A stretch of 64,000 bases of DNA from JAIVJM01 sp963816985. Lineage in GTDB: Bacteria > Acidobacteriota > Blastocatellia > Pyrinomonadales > Pyrinomonadaceae. The stretch is from assembly GCA_963816985.1 (NCBI GenBank), contig CAWFMF010000004.1, forward strand, positions 4,973,832-5,037,831, given 5' to 3'. Shown here piece after piece: positions 25,813-35,074 of this stretch. The stretch's first letter is position 1, and each line of letters opens with the position of its first letter. The translations under genes and the position numbers were made by a program. Below the pieces are notes generated by a model. That model saw nothing but the letters and a program-made list of their open reading frames with translations. It was not told the DNA's origin and did no database searches.

Positions 25813-28800
25813 CTATCCGGTGTTGCGCAGCCCCGCCGAGATGCCGTTGATGGTCGCCGCGAGAGCGTAGTTCAGCTCGTCGCCTTCCTCCCCGCCCCGC
25901 TTCCGCCGCAGCAGTTCGACTTGCAGCAGGCTCATCGGGTCAACGTAAGGATTGCGCAGGAGGATTGAGCGCGCGAGCACAGGGTTGTTTTCCAGCAGCT
26001 CCTTCTGACCCGTGACGCGCAGAATCATCCCGCGCGTCCGCTCGAACTCCTCCACAATCATCCGCCACACGCGCGCTCTCAGTCCCTCGTCCATGACGAG
26101 CGCGGCGTAGCGGCGCGCGATGGAGAGGTCGGCCTTCGCCATCCCGCTCTCGACGTTGCCGACGAGGTCGTTGAAGAGCGGGAACCGTTGCGCCATCTCG
26201 CACAGGAGTCTCTCCCCGCCTTCGTGCGCCGCGCGGTATTGTTCGAGCGCGTGGCCGACGCCGAACCACGCGGGCAGCACGTGGCGGCTCTGCATCCACC
26301 CGAAGACCCACGGGATTGCGCGCAGGTCTTCTATCCCGCGTCGCGTCCCGCCGTCATCCGCGCCCCGTCGGCTGGGGCGCGAGCCGCTCTTCGCCAGCTC
26401 GAACTCGCGGACGGGCGTGGCCTCATGGAAGTATTCGATGGTCTCCGCGTTCTCGACGATTGAGCTGCGGTAGAAGGCGAACGCCGTCGCCGACATCTCT
26501 TCCAGAGCGTCAACCCATTCGGCCTTGACCGGGAAGGCTTCGGGCCGCGCCAGAGCGTCGAGCGAGGCGGCGACCATCAGCTCGAAGCTGCGCTCGGCCA
26601 GCACCGCGTCGGAATACTTGAAGTTCAAGACCTCGCCCTGCTCCGTGATTCTGAGTCGGCCCGTGAAGTCCCCCGGCGGCTGCGCCATGATGGCGCGGTG
26701 CGTCGGCCCGCCGCCGCGACCCACCGTCCCGCCGCGCCCGTGGAAGAGTCGCAGCCGCACGCCGCACTCGCGCGCCACACGGTGCAGCGACCGGTGCGTC
26801 TTGAAAATCTCCCACGTGCTCGTGAGCATCCCCCCGTCCTTGTTCGAGTCCGAGTAGCCGAGCATGATTTCCTGCTCGCGGCCCCACGAGTCGAGCAGCC
26901 GCGAGTAAGGCGCGGAAGTCCAGAGGCTGCGGCAGACCTCCGGCGCGCGGCGCAAGTCCTCGATTGACTCGAAGAGCGGGACGGGCATGAGGCCGGGGTC
27001 TTTGTCTTCCAACGAGGCGGCGGCGCGCACGCCGCAGAGTTCCATGAGCCAGAGCAAGGCGAGCACATCCTGCTCGCGCTCGGCCCCGCTGATGACGTAG
27101 GCGCGAATCGCCTACGGCGGGAAGGCACGCTTCAACTCCGCGACCGCGCGCAGGCTGTCGAGCAGCACGGCGGTCTCCTCCGAAGTGCTTGGAATCTCCG
27201 ACGCGAGTTTTCCGTCTCCATCAATCTCTTCGACGAGTTCGCCGACGACGACGGCGGCTTCACCCACGTGAGTTTCGTCAGCGCCTTTCTCATCAACTTC
27301 TTCCACGGCGGCTGGCGCGTCCGCGTCCGCCGTGCGGTCGAACCGTGCGCCGCGCGCGAGTTCTCGGACGGCGCTGGCGTGGACTCGCGCGTGCTGTCGG
27401 ATGTCGAGCGTGTGGAGGTGAAAGCCGAACGCCTCAGCGCGCCGCAGGAGCGGGTCGAGCGAGCCTTCGGCCAGTTCCTCGCCCCCGTTCTCGTTGAGAC
27501 TCTCGCGGACGAGCCGCAGGTCGTCAATGAAAGCAGCCGCGTCCTCGTATCCCTCCCGGCTCGCCGGGACTTCGCGCGCGTCGCGCAGACGCCGCAGCAC
27601 GCACGCGAGGAACCGCCGGTAGCTTTCGGCGGGCGGGTGTTCTTCAAGCTCCGCCCGTGCCCCGCCCAACGTCTCGGCGTAATCGTCGAGGCGCGCGCCG
27701 AGACGCGCCGAGACGTTCACCTGAAGCGCCGAAAGACTGAGCTGCTCCTGAAGGCTGTCCACGGCTGCGAGGTAATAATCAATAATCGTGCGCCGCGCCA
27801 TCGAGAGCGCCTCGCGCGTCGTCCCGGCGGTGACGAACGGGTTGCCGTCGCGGTCGCCGCCGATCCACGAGCCGAAACTTATCAACGACGGCAACTCGTC
27901 CGCGCTCAAGTTGACGCCGTAAGCCTGTGCGAAGGCGACCGACAATTCCGCGTAGACTTCAGGCAGCGTATCTATCAACACGGAAGGGTAATAGTCGAGC
28001 CCCATCTTGATCTCGTCGGTCACGGTGGGCTTGCGGCGTCGAATCTCGTCGGTCTGCCAGAGCGTCGTGACCTCGCGCGCGATGGCCCGCTCGGCGGCGG
28101 CGGCCTCCGCGTCCGAGAGCGGCAGTCGCCCCAGACGCTCAAGCTGTTCGGCGATGCGCCGCCGCTTGAAGAGGACGGTGCGGCGCGCGACCTCGGTCGG
28201 GTGCGCGGTGAAGACCGGCGTGACCTCGATCTGGCCGAGCAGTTCGAGCACGTCGCGCCAGCCGACGCCCGCGTCCCGCAGTCGTTCGAGCGTCCCCCGA
28301 AACGTCCCCGGCAGCGCGGGCACGTCGGCGGCGAGCGTGCGCGCTCGCCGCCGAAGCTTTCGGTGGTTGGTCTCCGCGAGGTTGGTCAGCTCGAAGTAGA
28401 TGGCGAAGGCTTTGGTGAGTTGGTACGCCTCCTTCAAACTCACGCCCGCGACGATCTCCTCGGCCCGCGCCATCAAATCCTCCGCGCCTTCCGCCGCCGC
28501 CGAACTCCCGCCCTCAACGTCAACGCGCCCGCCCGCGGACTCTCGGTGCTCGGTCGTCAAATGACGCAACCGCTCGACCGTGTCGTAGAGCCCGACGCCC
28601 GCCTGCTCCGCGAGCGTCCGCCCCAGCAAAACCCCCAGCGAACGCACATCGCGCCGCAACGGCGCTTCTTTCGCGCGCGGCCCCTCGCCGGTCAACTCGG
28701 CCAGCCGCGCCCCTTGATCCTCAACCCGCCACAAAGATTCCGTCATCGCTTTCATCATCGCTTTCATCATCTGTGGGCCGCCGACTATCTCTCGCAAACG

Positions 28801-28818
28801 AAGGTCTTCAGAGTTCAT
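25813..28818 (-). pseudogene. ppc: Phosphoenolpyruvate carboxylase, interrupted by one in-frame amber codon
   Basis: Carboxylates PEP to oxaloacetate (anaplerosis). The frame runs 28818 to 25813 with a single TAG at 27112-27114. Both halves are in the same frame, unlike the frameshifted genes nearby. All catalytic motifs are present: FTAHPTEVARRTVLFKRR, GSWIGGDRDGNPFV, GYSDSNKDGG, FHGRGGTVGRGGGPTHRAI, and the C-terminal NTG. The stop replaces the residue before AIRAYVISGAE, where many PEPCs carry Glu (GAG to TAG is one change). Residues about 510-555 contain an acidic stretch (DADAPAAVEEVDEKG) that looks like a lineage insertion. About 1000 residues in full. The ATG overlaps the end of rlmD by 11 bases. 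Confidence 0.9.
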
Positions 28819-30037
28819 CCGGCAATGTCAGGTGCACGACCGTCTCGACGTGGTGCGTCTGGGGGAACATGTCGAAGGCGCGGAGGGAAGCGAGGCGGTA
28901 GCCGCCGCCGGTGAGCGCGCGAAGGTCGCGGGCGAGGGTGGCGGGGTCGCAGGAGACGTAGGAGATGCGCGGGGGGCGGAGCGCGAGGAGGGCTTCGACG
29001 GTTTCGGGCTCCGCGCCCGCGCGGGGCGGGTCGAGGAGGACGAAGTCGAAGGGCGCGTGGCGTGGCGCGTGTCGCCGCATCCAGTCGCCGACGGCGGAGG
29101 TCTCGACGCGGGCGTTGGGGAGGTCGGCGTCGGAGAGGTTGCGGCGGGCGAAGGCGCAGGCGGCGGCGTTGCCTTCGACGCCCGTGACGTGTGTGAAGCG
29201 CCGGGCGAGCGGGAGCGTGAAGAGGCCGACGCCGCAGAAGAGGTCGAGCGCGCTCGCGCCGCGTGCGTCGCCGAGCCCCTCTTGAACGAGAGGTTCGAGC
29301 AGGCCGTGGTTAATCTGGAAGAAGCAGCCGGCGTCGAAGCGGTAGCGTTCGCCGCCGACGGCGCGCGCCTGCTCGCCTGAGTCTAACCCCTCGACCGGAG
29401 GCCAGAGGGCGACGCCTTCATCACCCGCCACGGCCTCGAACTCCTGAAACTCTTCCGCCAGCTCGTCCGCGCTCATGCGCGCGCGCAGGGCCGAGAGTCT
29501 CTCCTGCACGGCGGGCAGAGCGACGGGACACTCGGAGACATCGCAGACGCGGTGCGAGCCGCGCTCGTAGTAGCCGAGGTGTTTTCTCAAGGGGTCGAAC
29601 TGCCAGCGGGCGCGCGAGCGGTAGCGCCACGCGTCGGGCGAAGGTGTGATGTGAATCTCGGCGGGCGGCTCGACGCGGGCGACGCGGCGCAGGCAGTCTT
29701 TGATGATCTCGACCTTGGCGGCGAGCTGCGCTTCGTAACTGAGTTGTTGGAAGTCGCAGCCGCCGCACCGACCGAAGTAAGGGCAGGGCGGCTCGACGCG
29801 CGCGGGCGAGGGTTGCAGGACTTGCCGGATGGAAGCGAAGGCGGTCGCGCCGCTTATGCGCTCGACGCGGACGAGCGCGCGGTCGCCGGGGGCCGCGAGC
29901 GCGACGAGGACGGTCTGCCCTTCGGCGTGCGCGAGCCCGACGCCGCCGGGCAGGATGCGCTCGACGGTGACTTCGAGTTCCGCGCCCGCGCGCAGCCTCA
30001 CGGCGTCAGGCCGCGCTTCTCGCTTCCGCTTGCTCAT
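28808..30037 (-). CDS. rlmD: 23S rRNA (uracil-C5)-methyltransferase, RlmD/RumA family
   Basis: 409 residues. An N-terminal TRAM domain (LEVTVERILPGGVGLAHAEG) is followed by iron-sulfur cysteines (CPYFGRCGGCDFQQL), then the SAM methyltransferase domain: ALDLFCGVGLFTLPLA, VLLDPPRAGAEP, and the catalytic-Cys motif YVSCDPATLARDLRAL. The family makes 5-methyluridine in 23S rRNA (U1939 or U747) or in tRNA; which one is not decidable here. Its stop overlaps the ppc start, so the two are likely translationally coupled. Confidence 0.9.
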   Translation of the reverse strand: MSKRKREARPDAVRLRAGAELEVTVERILPGGVGLAHAEGQTVLVALAAPGDRALVRVERISGATAFASIRQVLQPSPARVEPPCPYFGRCGGCDFQQLSYEAQLAAKVEIIKDCLRRVARVEPPAEIHITPSPDAWRYRSRARWQFDPLRKHLGYYERGSHRVCDVSECPVALPAVQERLSALRARMSADELAEEFQEFEAVAGDEGVALWPPVEGLDSGEQARAVGGERYRFDAGCFFQINHGLLEPLVQEGLGDARGASALDLFCGVGLFTLPLARRFTHVTGVEGNAAACAFARRNLSDADLPNARVETSAVGDWMRRHAPRHAPFDFVLLDPPRAGAEPETVEALLALRPPRISYVSCDPATLARDLRALTGGGYRLASLRAFDMFPQTHHVETVVHLTLPDEL

Positions 30038-30058
30038 AAACCGAACGCCCGCCGAGGC

Positions 30059-30460
30059 TCAGTAAGGATACTGCTGCTGCCCCGGCTGGTACTGCTGCTG
30101 GCTCGACCAGTCCTGCGGCTGCGGCGGCGTGGCGTAGCCGGCGTCCGCGTTTTCGAGTTCGAGTTCGAGCCCGCCGAGGAAACCGGCGGCGACGTTGTAG
30201 ACGAGCGCGCCAATCGCGCCGAAGATGAACCCGATGACGCCGTAGAAGATGGGCAGGCCGATCATGTAGAAGAGCCCCATCCCGATGCCGACTCCGCCGC
30301 CCGCCGCCCCGTCGCGGCCCATGGACATGACCGCCGCGCCGACGACCATCATGATGAGGCCGAGGGGGATGCCGATGACGAGGCCGAGGGCCGCCATGAC
30401 GGTGCCGTAAATCTTCGCCGCCGAGAAGACGCCGAAGCGTTTAATGACCATTTTTGCCAT
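30059..30460 (-). CDS. Small integral membrane protein, DUF3566-like
   Basis: 133 residues. Two long hydrophobic segments (IYGTVMAALGLVIGIPLGLI plus MMVVGAAVM; and IGMGLFYMIGLPIFYGVIGF plus IFGAIGALVYNVAAG) are Gly-rich. The pattern PIFYGVIGFIFGAIGA then LVYNVAAGFLGGLELELE is one I recognise from small conserved membrane proteins sometimes annotated DUF3566. The tail is Gln/Tyr/Pro-rich (SSQQQYQPGQQQYPY). Function unknown. It sits between rlmD and a conserved hypothetical on the same strand. Confidence 0.7.
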   Translation of the reverse strand: MAKMVIKRFGVFSAAKIYGTVMAALGLVIGIPLGLIMMVVGAAVMSMGRDGAAGGGVGIGMGLFYMIGLPIFYGVIGFIFGAIGALVYNVAAGFLGGLELELENADAGYATPPQPQDWSSQQQYQPGQQQYPY

Positions 30461-30493
30461 GAGTGAAAAACTCCTTCTTTCTCTAAGGGGGTT

Positions 30494-31291
30494 TCAAAGA
30501 TAGAACAGGCTCAGGCGCGGGACGCGGCACTCTTCGCGCAGCAGCCGGGCCAGAAGGTTGTCGAGCGTCTGCTCGTAGGCGGCGCGCTCCATCCGCTTGC
30601 GGTACGCGCTCAACTGCTCCTCGGCCTGCTCGCGTTTCGCTTCCAACACTTCTTCGGGGAGCGACGCGCGCAGCGCGCGGTCGAGCAGGCTCTCAAGGTC
30701 GGAGAGAGAGTTTTCGAGCTGCTCGGCGTTGGGCCGCGCCGAAGCGGCGAAGTCTTTCTCCAACTCCGCAAGGCGGGACGCGGCGCGAGAGAGAGCCTCA
30801 AGCAACTCGCCGCCGTCGCCCTTCGCGCGTCGCGCTTCAAACGCCTGTTCGAGCGCCGCGCGGCTCTCCGCGAGGTGCGCCGAGATGACGGGGCGCGGGA
30901 ACGGGAGCCCCTTGCTCTCCTGCGCATCCGCGTCGCTCGCGTCCGAGCCTCCCTCCGCAGTCCCCGTGTCGAGACTCGCGCCGAGCTGCGACGCGAGCCA
31001 CTCGGCGAACTGCGCCTCGACCTCCTCCTGACAGTAGTAGAGCGACTTGACGCTCCGGTTGCGCGGGCGGGACTCGTAAGAGTCGAAAGCCTTCTCGATG
31101 CCGCGCAGGACGACGTGGAGCGGGATATTCAAGCCCTTCCAAGTCTGCATCAAGTCCCAGTCGAGCGGGCTCAGGAGCAGGTGCTTGCCCCTGCGGCGGA
31201 CGAAAGTCTCTTCGATCTCGGTGAAAAAGTTGAAGTAATTCAGCCGCGCCGGTTCCGGCTCGGCGGCGCGCGCGCCCTCTACTTTGCTCAT
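30494..31291 (-). CDS. Conserved hypothetical protein, coiled-coil C-terminus
   Basis: 265 residues. The N-terminal domain (about 15-100) reads LNYFNFFTEIEETFVRRRGK, then LLLSPLDWDLMQTWKGLNIP, then LHVVLRGIEKAFDSYESRPR. It is helical, with a conserved aromatic cluster. The middle is acidic and probably disordered; the C-terminal third (SRLAELEKDFAASARP to the end) is a likely coiled coil. I recall similar proteins only as hypotheticals in Acidobacteria. No enzymatic motif is visible. It may be in one transcript with the two minus-strand genes downstream. Confidence 0.65.
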   Translation of the reverse strand: MSKVEGARAAEPEPARLNYFNFFTEIEETFVRRRGKHLLLSPLDWDLMQTWKGLNIPLHVVLRGIEKAFDSYESRPRNRSVKSLYYCQEEVEAQFAEWLASQLGASLDTGTAEGGSDASDADAQESKGLPFPRPVISAHLAESRAALEQAFEARRAKGDGGELLEALSRAASRLAELEKDFAASARPNAEQLENSLSDLESLLDRALRASLPEEVLEAKREQAEEQLSAYRKRMERAAYEQTLDNLLARLLREECRVPRLSLFYL

Positions 31292-31408
31292 TACTCGCCT
31301 GTGGACGGATATACGAAAGCAGGTTGACGGAAGTTATCAAGACCTCACGGGACGAACGCCTCAAGCATGGAACAGCCCGCGCGCAATAGTCAAGGATTTT
31401 CGCAACGA

Positions 31409-31711
31409 GGCAGAAGCCCGACCGTGAGGGAGGGCGTAGTTAGTCATGAGAAATCCCCGAAGGGGATAGAGACAAGAGCCGGGGGCAAGTGCGCAGCACG
31501 TCGCCCCCGGATAAGCGTAGATGAAAGAGTCCGACCCTGAAAGGGTCGCACCGCGCGAGGCGTCTGCGACCCCTTCAGGGTCGTAATTCTTCTCATGCTT
31601 GTTCCGGGGGCGACGTGCTTCGCACTTGCCCCCGGCTATTGTCTGCTGCCCTTTCAGGGCAGGACTTGAAATCCTCTTGCCTGCGCCCTCCCTCACGGTC
31701 GGGCTTCTGCC
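31409..31711. repeat. Nested palindromic repeat element (architecture A, copy 2; most complete)
   Basis: The outer arms are a perfect 27-bp inverted repeat (31409-31435 and 31685-31711). Inside lie small CCCCGAAGGGG- and CCCTTTCAGGG-type hairpins. Next are two 33-base blocks (about 31475-31507 and 31603-31635) that are reverse complements with one mismatch, each itself a hairpin. The core pairs CGACCCTGAAAGGGTCGCA with its reverse near 31570-31590. The right arm overlaps the last codons of coaX and gives it its TGA. About 300 bp in total. Confidence 0.88.
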
Positions 31712-32475
31712 GTGTGATTCCGTTCGTAGACGAGGCGCAGGCCGTCGAGCGTGAGGGTCTTGTCCACGACCTCGATGAACTCCGAGGCGGTGGCGATGAG
31801 CGGGGCGAGCCCGCCGGTGGCGACGACGCGGGGCCTGTGGCCGAGTTCTTCGATCATGCGGCGGAGGATGCCGTCCACTAGTCCGGCGTAGCCGTAGTAG
31901 AGGCCGGACTGAATCGCGCCCACGGTCGAAGTGCCGATGACGGTGCGCGGTCGCTCGATGGCGACGCGGGGCAGACGCGCGGCGCGCGCGAAGAGCGCGT
32001 CCGAGGAGATGTTGATGCCGGGCGTCAGCACGCCGCCGAGGTAGCGACCGTCGGCGTCTATCACTTCGAAGTTGGTCGCCGTCCCGAAGTCCACGACGAT
32101 GCAGGGCGCGCCGTACTTGTGGACGGCGGCGACGGCGTCCACGATGCGGTCGGCCCCCACGTCCGAGGGCGGGTCGTAGAGGATGGTCAGCCCCGTGTCG
32201 GTCGTGTGGTCAATGAAGAGCGGCGTGAGATGGAAGTAGACCTCGGACATCCGCTTCAGAGTGTGGTTGAGCTGCGGCACGACCGAAGCAATCGCGACGG
32301 CGTGGATGGCCTGAAAGTCGAGCCCCGCGAAGGCGAACAGATTGCGCGCGTGGACGCCGTACTCGTCCACCGTCCGCGCGCGCTCCGTCGTCAAGCGCCA
32401 GTGATGCGCCAACGCCTCGCCCTCGAACACGCCGAGCGAAGTATTCGTATTCCCCACGTCCATCACAAGCAACAT
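31693..32475 (-). CDS. coaX: Type III pantothenate kinase
   Basis: 260 residues. Phosphorylates pantothenate, first step of CoA synthesis; type III enzymes need a monovalent cation and are not inhibited by CoA. Landmarks: MDVGNTNTSLGVFEG (ATP P-loop equivalent), PPSDVGADRIVDAVAAVHKY, VDFGTATNFEVIDADG, and GGVLTPGINISSDALF. The C-terminal six residues (AEARP and stop) are encoded by the arm of the repeat element, so the native tail may have been replaced. It is co-directional with a glycosyltransferase and birA; coaX and birA are often neighbours. Confidence 0.94.
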   Translation of the reverse strand: MLLVMDVGNTNTSLGVFEGEALAHHWRLTTERARTVDEYGVHARNLFAFAGLDFQAIHAVAIASVVPQLNHTLKRMSEVYFHLTPLFIDHTTDTGLTILYDPPSDVGADRIVDAVAAVHKYGAPCIVVDFGTATNFEVIDADGRYLGGVLTPGINISSDALFARAARLPRVAIERPRTVIGTSTVGAIQSGLYYGYAGLVDGILRRMIEELGHRPRVVATGGLAPLIATASEFIEVVDKTLTLDGLRLVYERNHTAEARP

Positions 32476-32480
32476 TTATT

Positions 32481-33785
32481 TCATCCCCTCAATATTTCTT
32501 CAATCGCATCAGAGGCCGCCGCCGCGCCGTCTTCGCGGCGCACGATTCCGCCGACTTCGGCGGCCCTCTCGGCGTAGCTTTTATCATCGAGCATGCGGCG
32601 CAGCTCCCTCGCCGCGCTCTCGCGGTTGTACTTCGGGCGCGGGAGGCTGCGGCCCGCGCCGAGTCGCGCGACGCGGGCGGCGTTGTCGAACTGGTCGTGG
32701 CTGAAGGGCACGATGAGCGAGGGCACGCCCGCGCGCAAGCCTTGTCCGGTCGTGCCGACGCCGCCCTGATGAACGACGGCGCGGGCGCGGGGCAGCACTT
32801 CGCCGTAGGGCGCGTAGTCGAAGGCGGCGACGCCTTCGGGCAGAGTGGCCGGGCGGTTGCGCTCGTCGCCGACGAGGAGCAGGGCGCGCTCGCCGAGTTC
32901 GCGCGCGGCCTCGATTGATTCGCGGTAGAAATCTTCGGCCACCCAGATGGCGGACGAGCCGAGCGTGAAGACGATGGGCGGCGGGCCTTCGTCGAGGAAG
33001 CGGCGCATTGCGGGGTCAAGCTCCGGCGCGTCGCCCGCGCGGTCGCGGCGGTCGTAGAAGGGGAAGCCCGTGATGCGCGTGTGCGGCGGCCAGTCCGGTT
33101 GCGGGTCGGCGAGGACGCGGGAGAAGAGCGCGAGCACCATCGTCGGCGAGTGCTGGCCTTCGAGGACGGGATTCCCGCGTCGCGGCTGAAGTCCCAACGA
33201 CGCGCGGAAGCGGTAGACCGGCTCGGCGTAGCTCTTCAAGCCCAGTCTCACGACGTGCATGAAGGCGCGCATGACGTGCGGGCTCAAGGTCAGAACTTTG
33301 TGGAGGCCGGGCATCTGCGGCGGCACGGGCGGGTCGTAGATGGAGAAGAAAGAGATGGGCGCGAGCACGCTCGAAACCCACGGGATGCCGGTCTTCTCGA
33401 CGAGCGCCGGGCCGACGAGCGTCAGCGGGTGCGTCACCAGCAGGTCTGCGTCGCGCGTCGCCCCGGCGAGAGCATCGTAAGTCTCTCTGAGGTACGGCAG
33501 GATCATCTCCTTGAAGACCTTCTCCGTCCCCTTCTTCGCGTCCATCAACTCGGAGACGATGCGGCTCACCTCTTCGGGCTGGTCGTATGAAGGGAGGTCG
33601 GGCGGGAGCGGTTGCAGCTCAAGCCCCACGGCGTCGGTCTTCTCGCGGTAAATCTCCGACGTGGCGATGACGGGCCGGTGCCCGCGCCTCTTCAGCTCCA
33701 ACGCGACGGCGATGTACGGGTGCACGTCGCCGAACGAGCCGAACGTCGAGAGGACGATGCGCTTGCCTTGTGTTGTTTGACTCAT
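32481..33785 (-). CDS. UGT/MGT-family glycosyltransferase
   Basis: 434 residues, GT-B fold (GT1 family). The N-terminal start is RIVLSTFGSFGDVHPYIAVA with the FGSFGD-H motif. The C-terminal donor-binding signature is VVHQGGVGTTGQGLRAGVPS, then LIVPFSHDQFDNAARVARLG, matching sterol, macrolide and flavonoid glucosyltransferases. Donor is likely a UDP-sugar; the acceptor is unknown (lipid or small-molecule detoxification are options). It lies five bases from coaX and so is probably in the same operon. No signal peptide. Confidence 0.88.
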   Translation of the reverse strand: MSQTTQGKRIVLSTFGSFGDVHPYIAVALELKRRGHRPVIATSEIYREKTDAVGLELQPLPPDLPSYDQPEEVSRIVSELMDAKKGTEKVFKEMILPYLRETYDALAGATRDADLLVTHPLTLVGPALVEKTGIPWVSSVLAPISFFSIYDPPVPPQMPGLHKVLTLSPHVMRAFMHVVRLGLKSYAEPVYRFRASLGLQPRRGNPVLEGQHSPTMVLALFSRVLADPQPDWPPHTRITGFPFYDRRDRAGDAPELDPAMRRFLDEGPPPIVFTLGSSAIWVAEDFYRESIEAARELGERALLLVGDERNRPATLPEGVAAFDYAPYGEVLPRARAVVHQGGVGTTGQGLRAGVPSLIVPFSHDQFDNAARVARLGAGRSLPRPKYNRESAARELRRMLDDKSYAERAAEVGGIVRREDGAAAASDAIEEILRG

Positions 33786-33843
33786 TGAGAAAGGAATGCG
33801 TTTCGCATCGAGGAAGGTTCGCCCCTGCCGGGGCTCTTCGAGG

Positions 33844-34620
33844 TTATGGTGTCGCGCGTTCTTCCCTTTCCCCCCTTAGTGCGTGGACATCCCCGGCGCG
33901 GACGATTCTGATTTCGCGTGCGTCTGTTTCTACCCGAAGAGCGCCGTCGGGTTCAAGGCCGCGCGTCGTGCCGTCGAAAGTCTCGGAGGCGAGCGAGACG
34001 CGGACGCGGCGGTCGTGCGCGTATGAGGAGCGAGTCTCCCACTCGTGGACGACGCGCGCCGCGCCGCCTTCGGCGTGGAGTTGTTCGTAGTGTCGCGTGA
34101 GCGAGTGCGTCAGCGAGTGGAGCAGCGTCTCCACGTCGGGCGCGGCCCCGGTCTGCGCCTCGACGGAGGTCGCGGCCCCTTCTATCTCTTCGGGGAAGGC
34201 TCGGTCGTTGAGGTTGATGCCGATGCCGACGACGCAGGCGCGGCCCGCGCGCGTCTCGAATGTTTCGGCGAGGATGCCGCACAGCTTCTTCTCGCCCGCG
34301 AGCAGGTCGTTCGGCCACTTGATGTCGGAACGGAGCCCGCACGCCTCTTCGAGCGCGTCGCGCACGGCGAGCGCCGCCGCGAGCGTGATGAGCGGCCAAT
34401 CTTTTGCGTCCAGACGCGGGCGCAGGACGATGCTGAAGTAGAGCCCGGCGTCCTTCGGCGACGCCCACGCGCGCTCGCGCCGCCCGCGCCCCGCCGTCTG
34501 CTCGCGCGCCACGACGCACAAGCCCTCCGGCGCTCCCCCGGCGGCCTGCCGCGCCGCCTCCGTGTTGGTCGAAGGCAGCGAGTCGAAGCGGAGGATAATC
34601 GGCGTCAGATGTTGGCTCAT
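33844..34620 (-). CDS. birA: Biotin--[acetyl-CoA carboxylase] ligase (no DNA-binding domain)
   Basis: 258 residues. Attaches biotin to the carboxyl-carrier protein. It starts directly at the catalytic domain (RFDSLPSTNTEAARQA), without the N-terminal helix-turn-helix of E. coli BirA, so it should not repress biotin genes. Landmarks: AREQTAGRGRRERAWASP (biotinyl-AMP loop), IKWPNDLLAGEKKLCGIL, VVGIGINLNDRAFPE, and a C-terminal SH3-like domain (VRVSLASETFDGTTRGLE). The upstream 450 bases hold a tandem repeat and a nested palindrome. Confidence 0.93.
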   Translation of the reverse strand: MSQHLTPIILRFDSLPSTNTEAARQAAGGAPEGLCVVAREQTAGRGRRERAWASPKDAGLYFSIVLRPRLDAKDWPLITLAAALAVRDALEEACGLRSDIKWPNDLLAGEKKLCGILAETFETRAGRACVVGIGINLNDRAFPEEIEGAATSVEAQTGAAPDVETLLHSLTHSLTRHYEQLHAEGGAARVVHEWETRSSYAHDRRVRVSLASETFDGTTRGLEPDGALRVETDAREIRIVRAGDVHALRGEREERATP

Positions 34621-34691
34621 CTTCCTCGTGTTTCCGTCATCTTTTCGCGTGCAGGCGGGCGCGTGACCATTGTATGAGGTATGTTTGCGCC

Positions 34692-34817
34692 TGTCTGAGC
34701 CGTCTGCGCGTCTGTCTGAGCCATCTGTGCGAGTGTCTGAGTCGTCTGCGCGGGTGTCTGAGTCATCTGTGCGCGTGTCTGAGCTGTCTGTGCGCGTGTA
34801 TGGGCGCGGTGTGCGCG
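34692..34817. repeat. Tandem array of a 21-bp unit, six copies
   Basis: The unit begins TGTCTGAG and ends CTGTGCG- or CTGCGCG-like. It recurs at 34692, 34713, 34734, 34755, 34776 and (degenerate) 34797, exactly 21 bases apart. It is non-coding, in the gap upstream of birA. The copies differ at the same few positions, as in an expanding minisatellite. It is not a CRISPR: there are no unique spacers. Confidence 0.9.
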
Positions 34818-34887
34818 TGTATTTTTAAGCTTTACACATGAATGAGTGACCTGCGCGCGTGTATTTTGCGGCGTCGCGGGTGAATTT

Positions 34888-35074
34888 TAGAAGCTGTTTG
34901 AGAAATCTTAGCTCCGGAGGAGCGGGATGTTTATAGACCGCCGGCAGGTCATGACCGCCAAGCTCCGTCGGAGCGGCATGTCCGTATGTCGCTCCGACGG
35001 AGCTTGCGGGTAACAAACTAAACGCCGGGCTATAAACATCCCGTCCCTGACGGGACTTTGAACACAGCTTCTTA
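34888..35074. repeat. Nested palindromic repeat element (architecture A, variant with a GCTCCGACGGAGC core)
   Basis: Layers from outside in: TAGAAGCTGTTT (34888) with AACACAGCTTCTTA (35061-35074); GGGATGTTTATAG (34924-34936) with CTATAAACATCCC (35030-35042); AAGCTCCGTCGGAGC (34960-34974) with GCTCCGACGGAGCTT (34991-35005). Its right edge contains the TAA stop of the type ISP gene. Confidence 0.82.

Noticed and set aside
27268..28914. A 548-codon frame opposite ppc
   Set aside because: Shadow of ppc; PEP carboxylase motifs are all on the minus strand.
34692..34817. CRISPR array
   Set aside because: Units are contiguous at 21 bases without unique spacers, and there are no cas genes.
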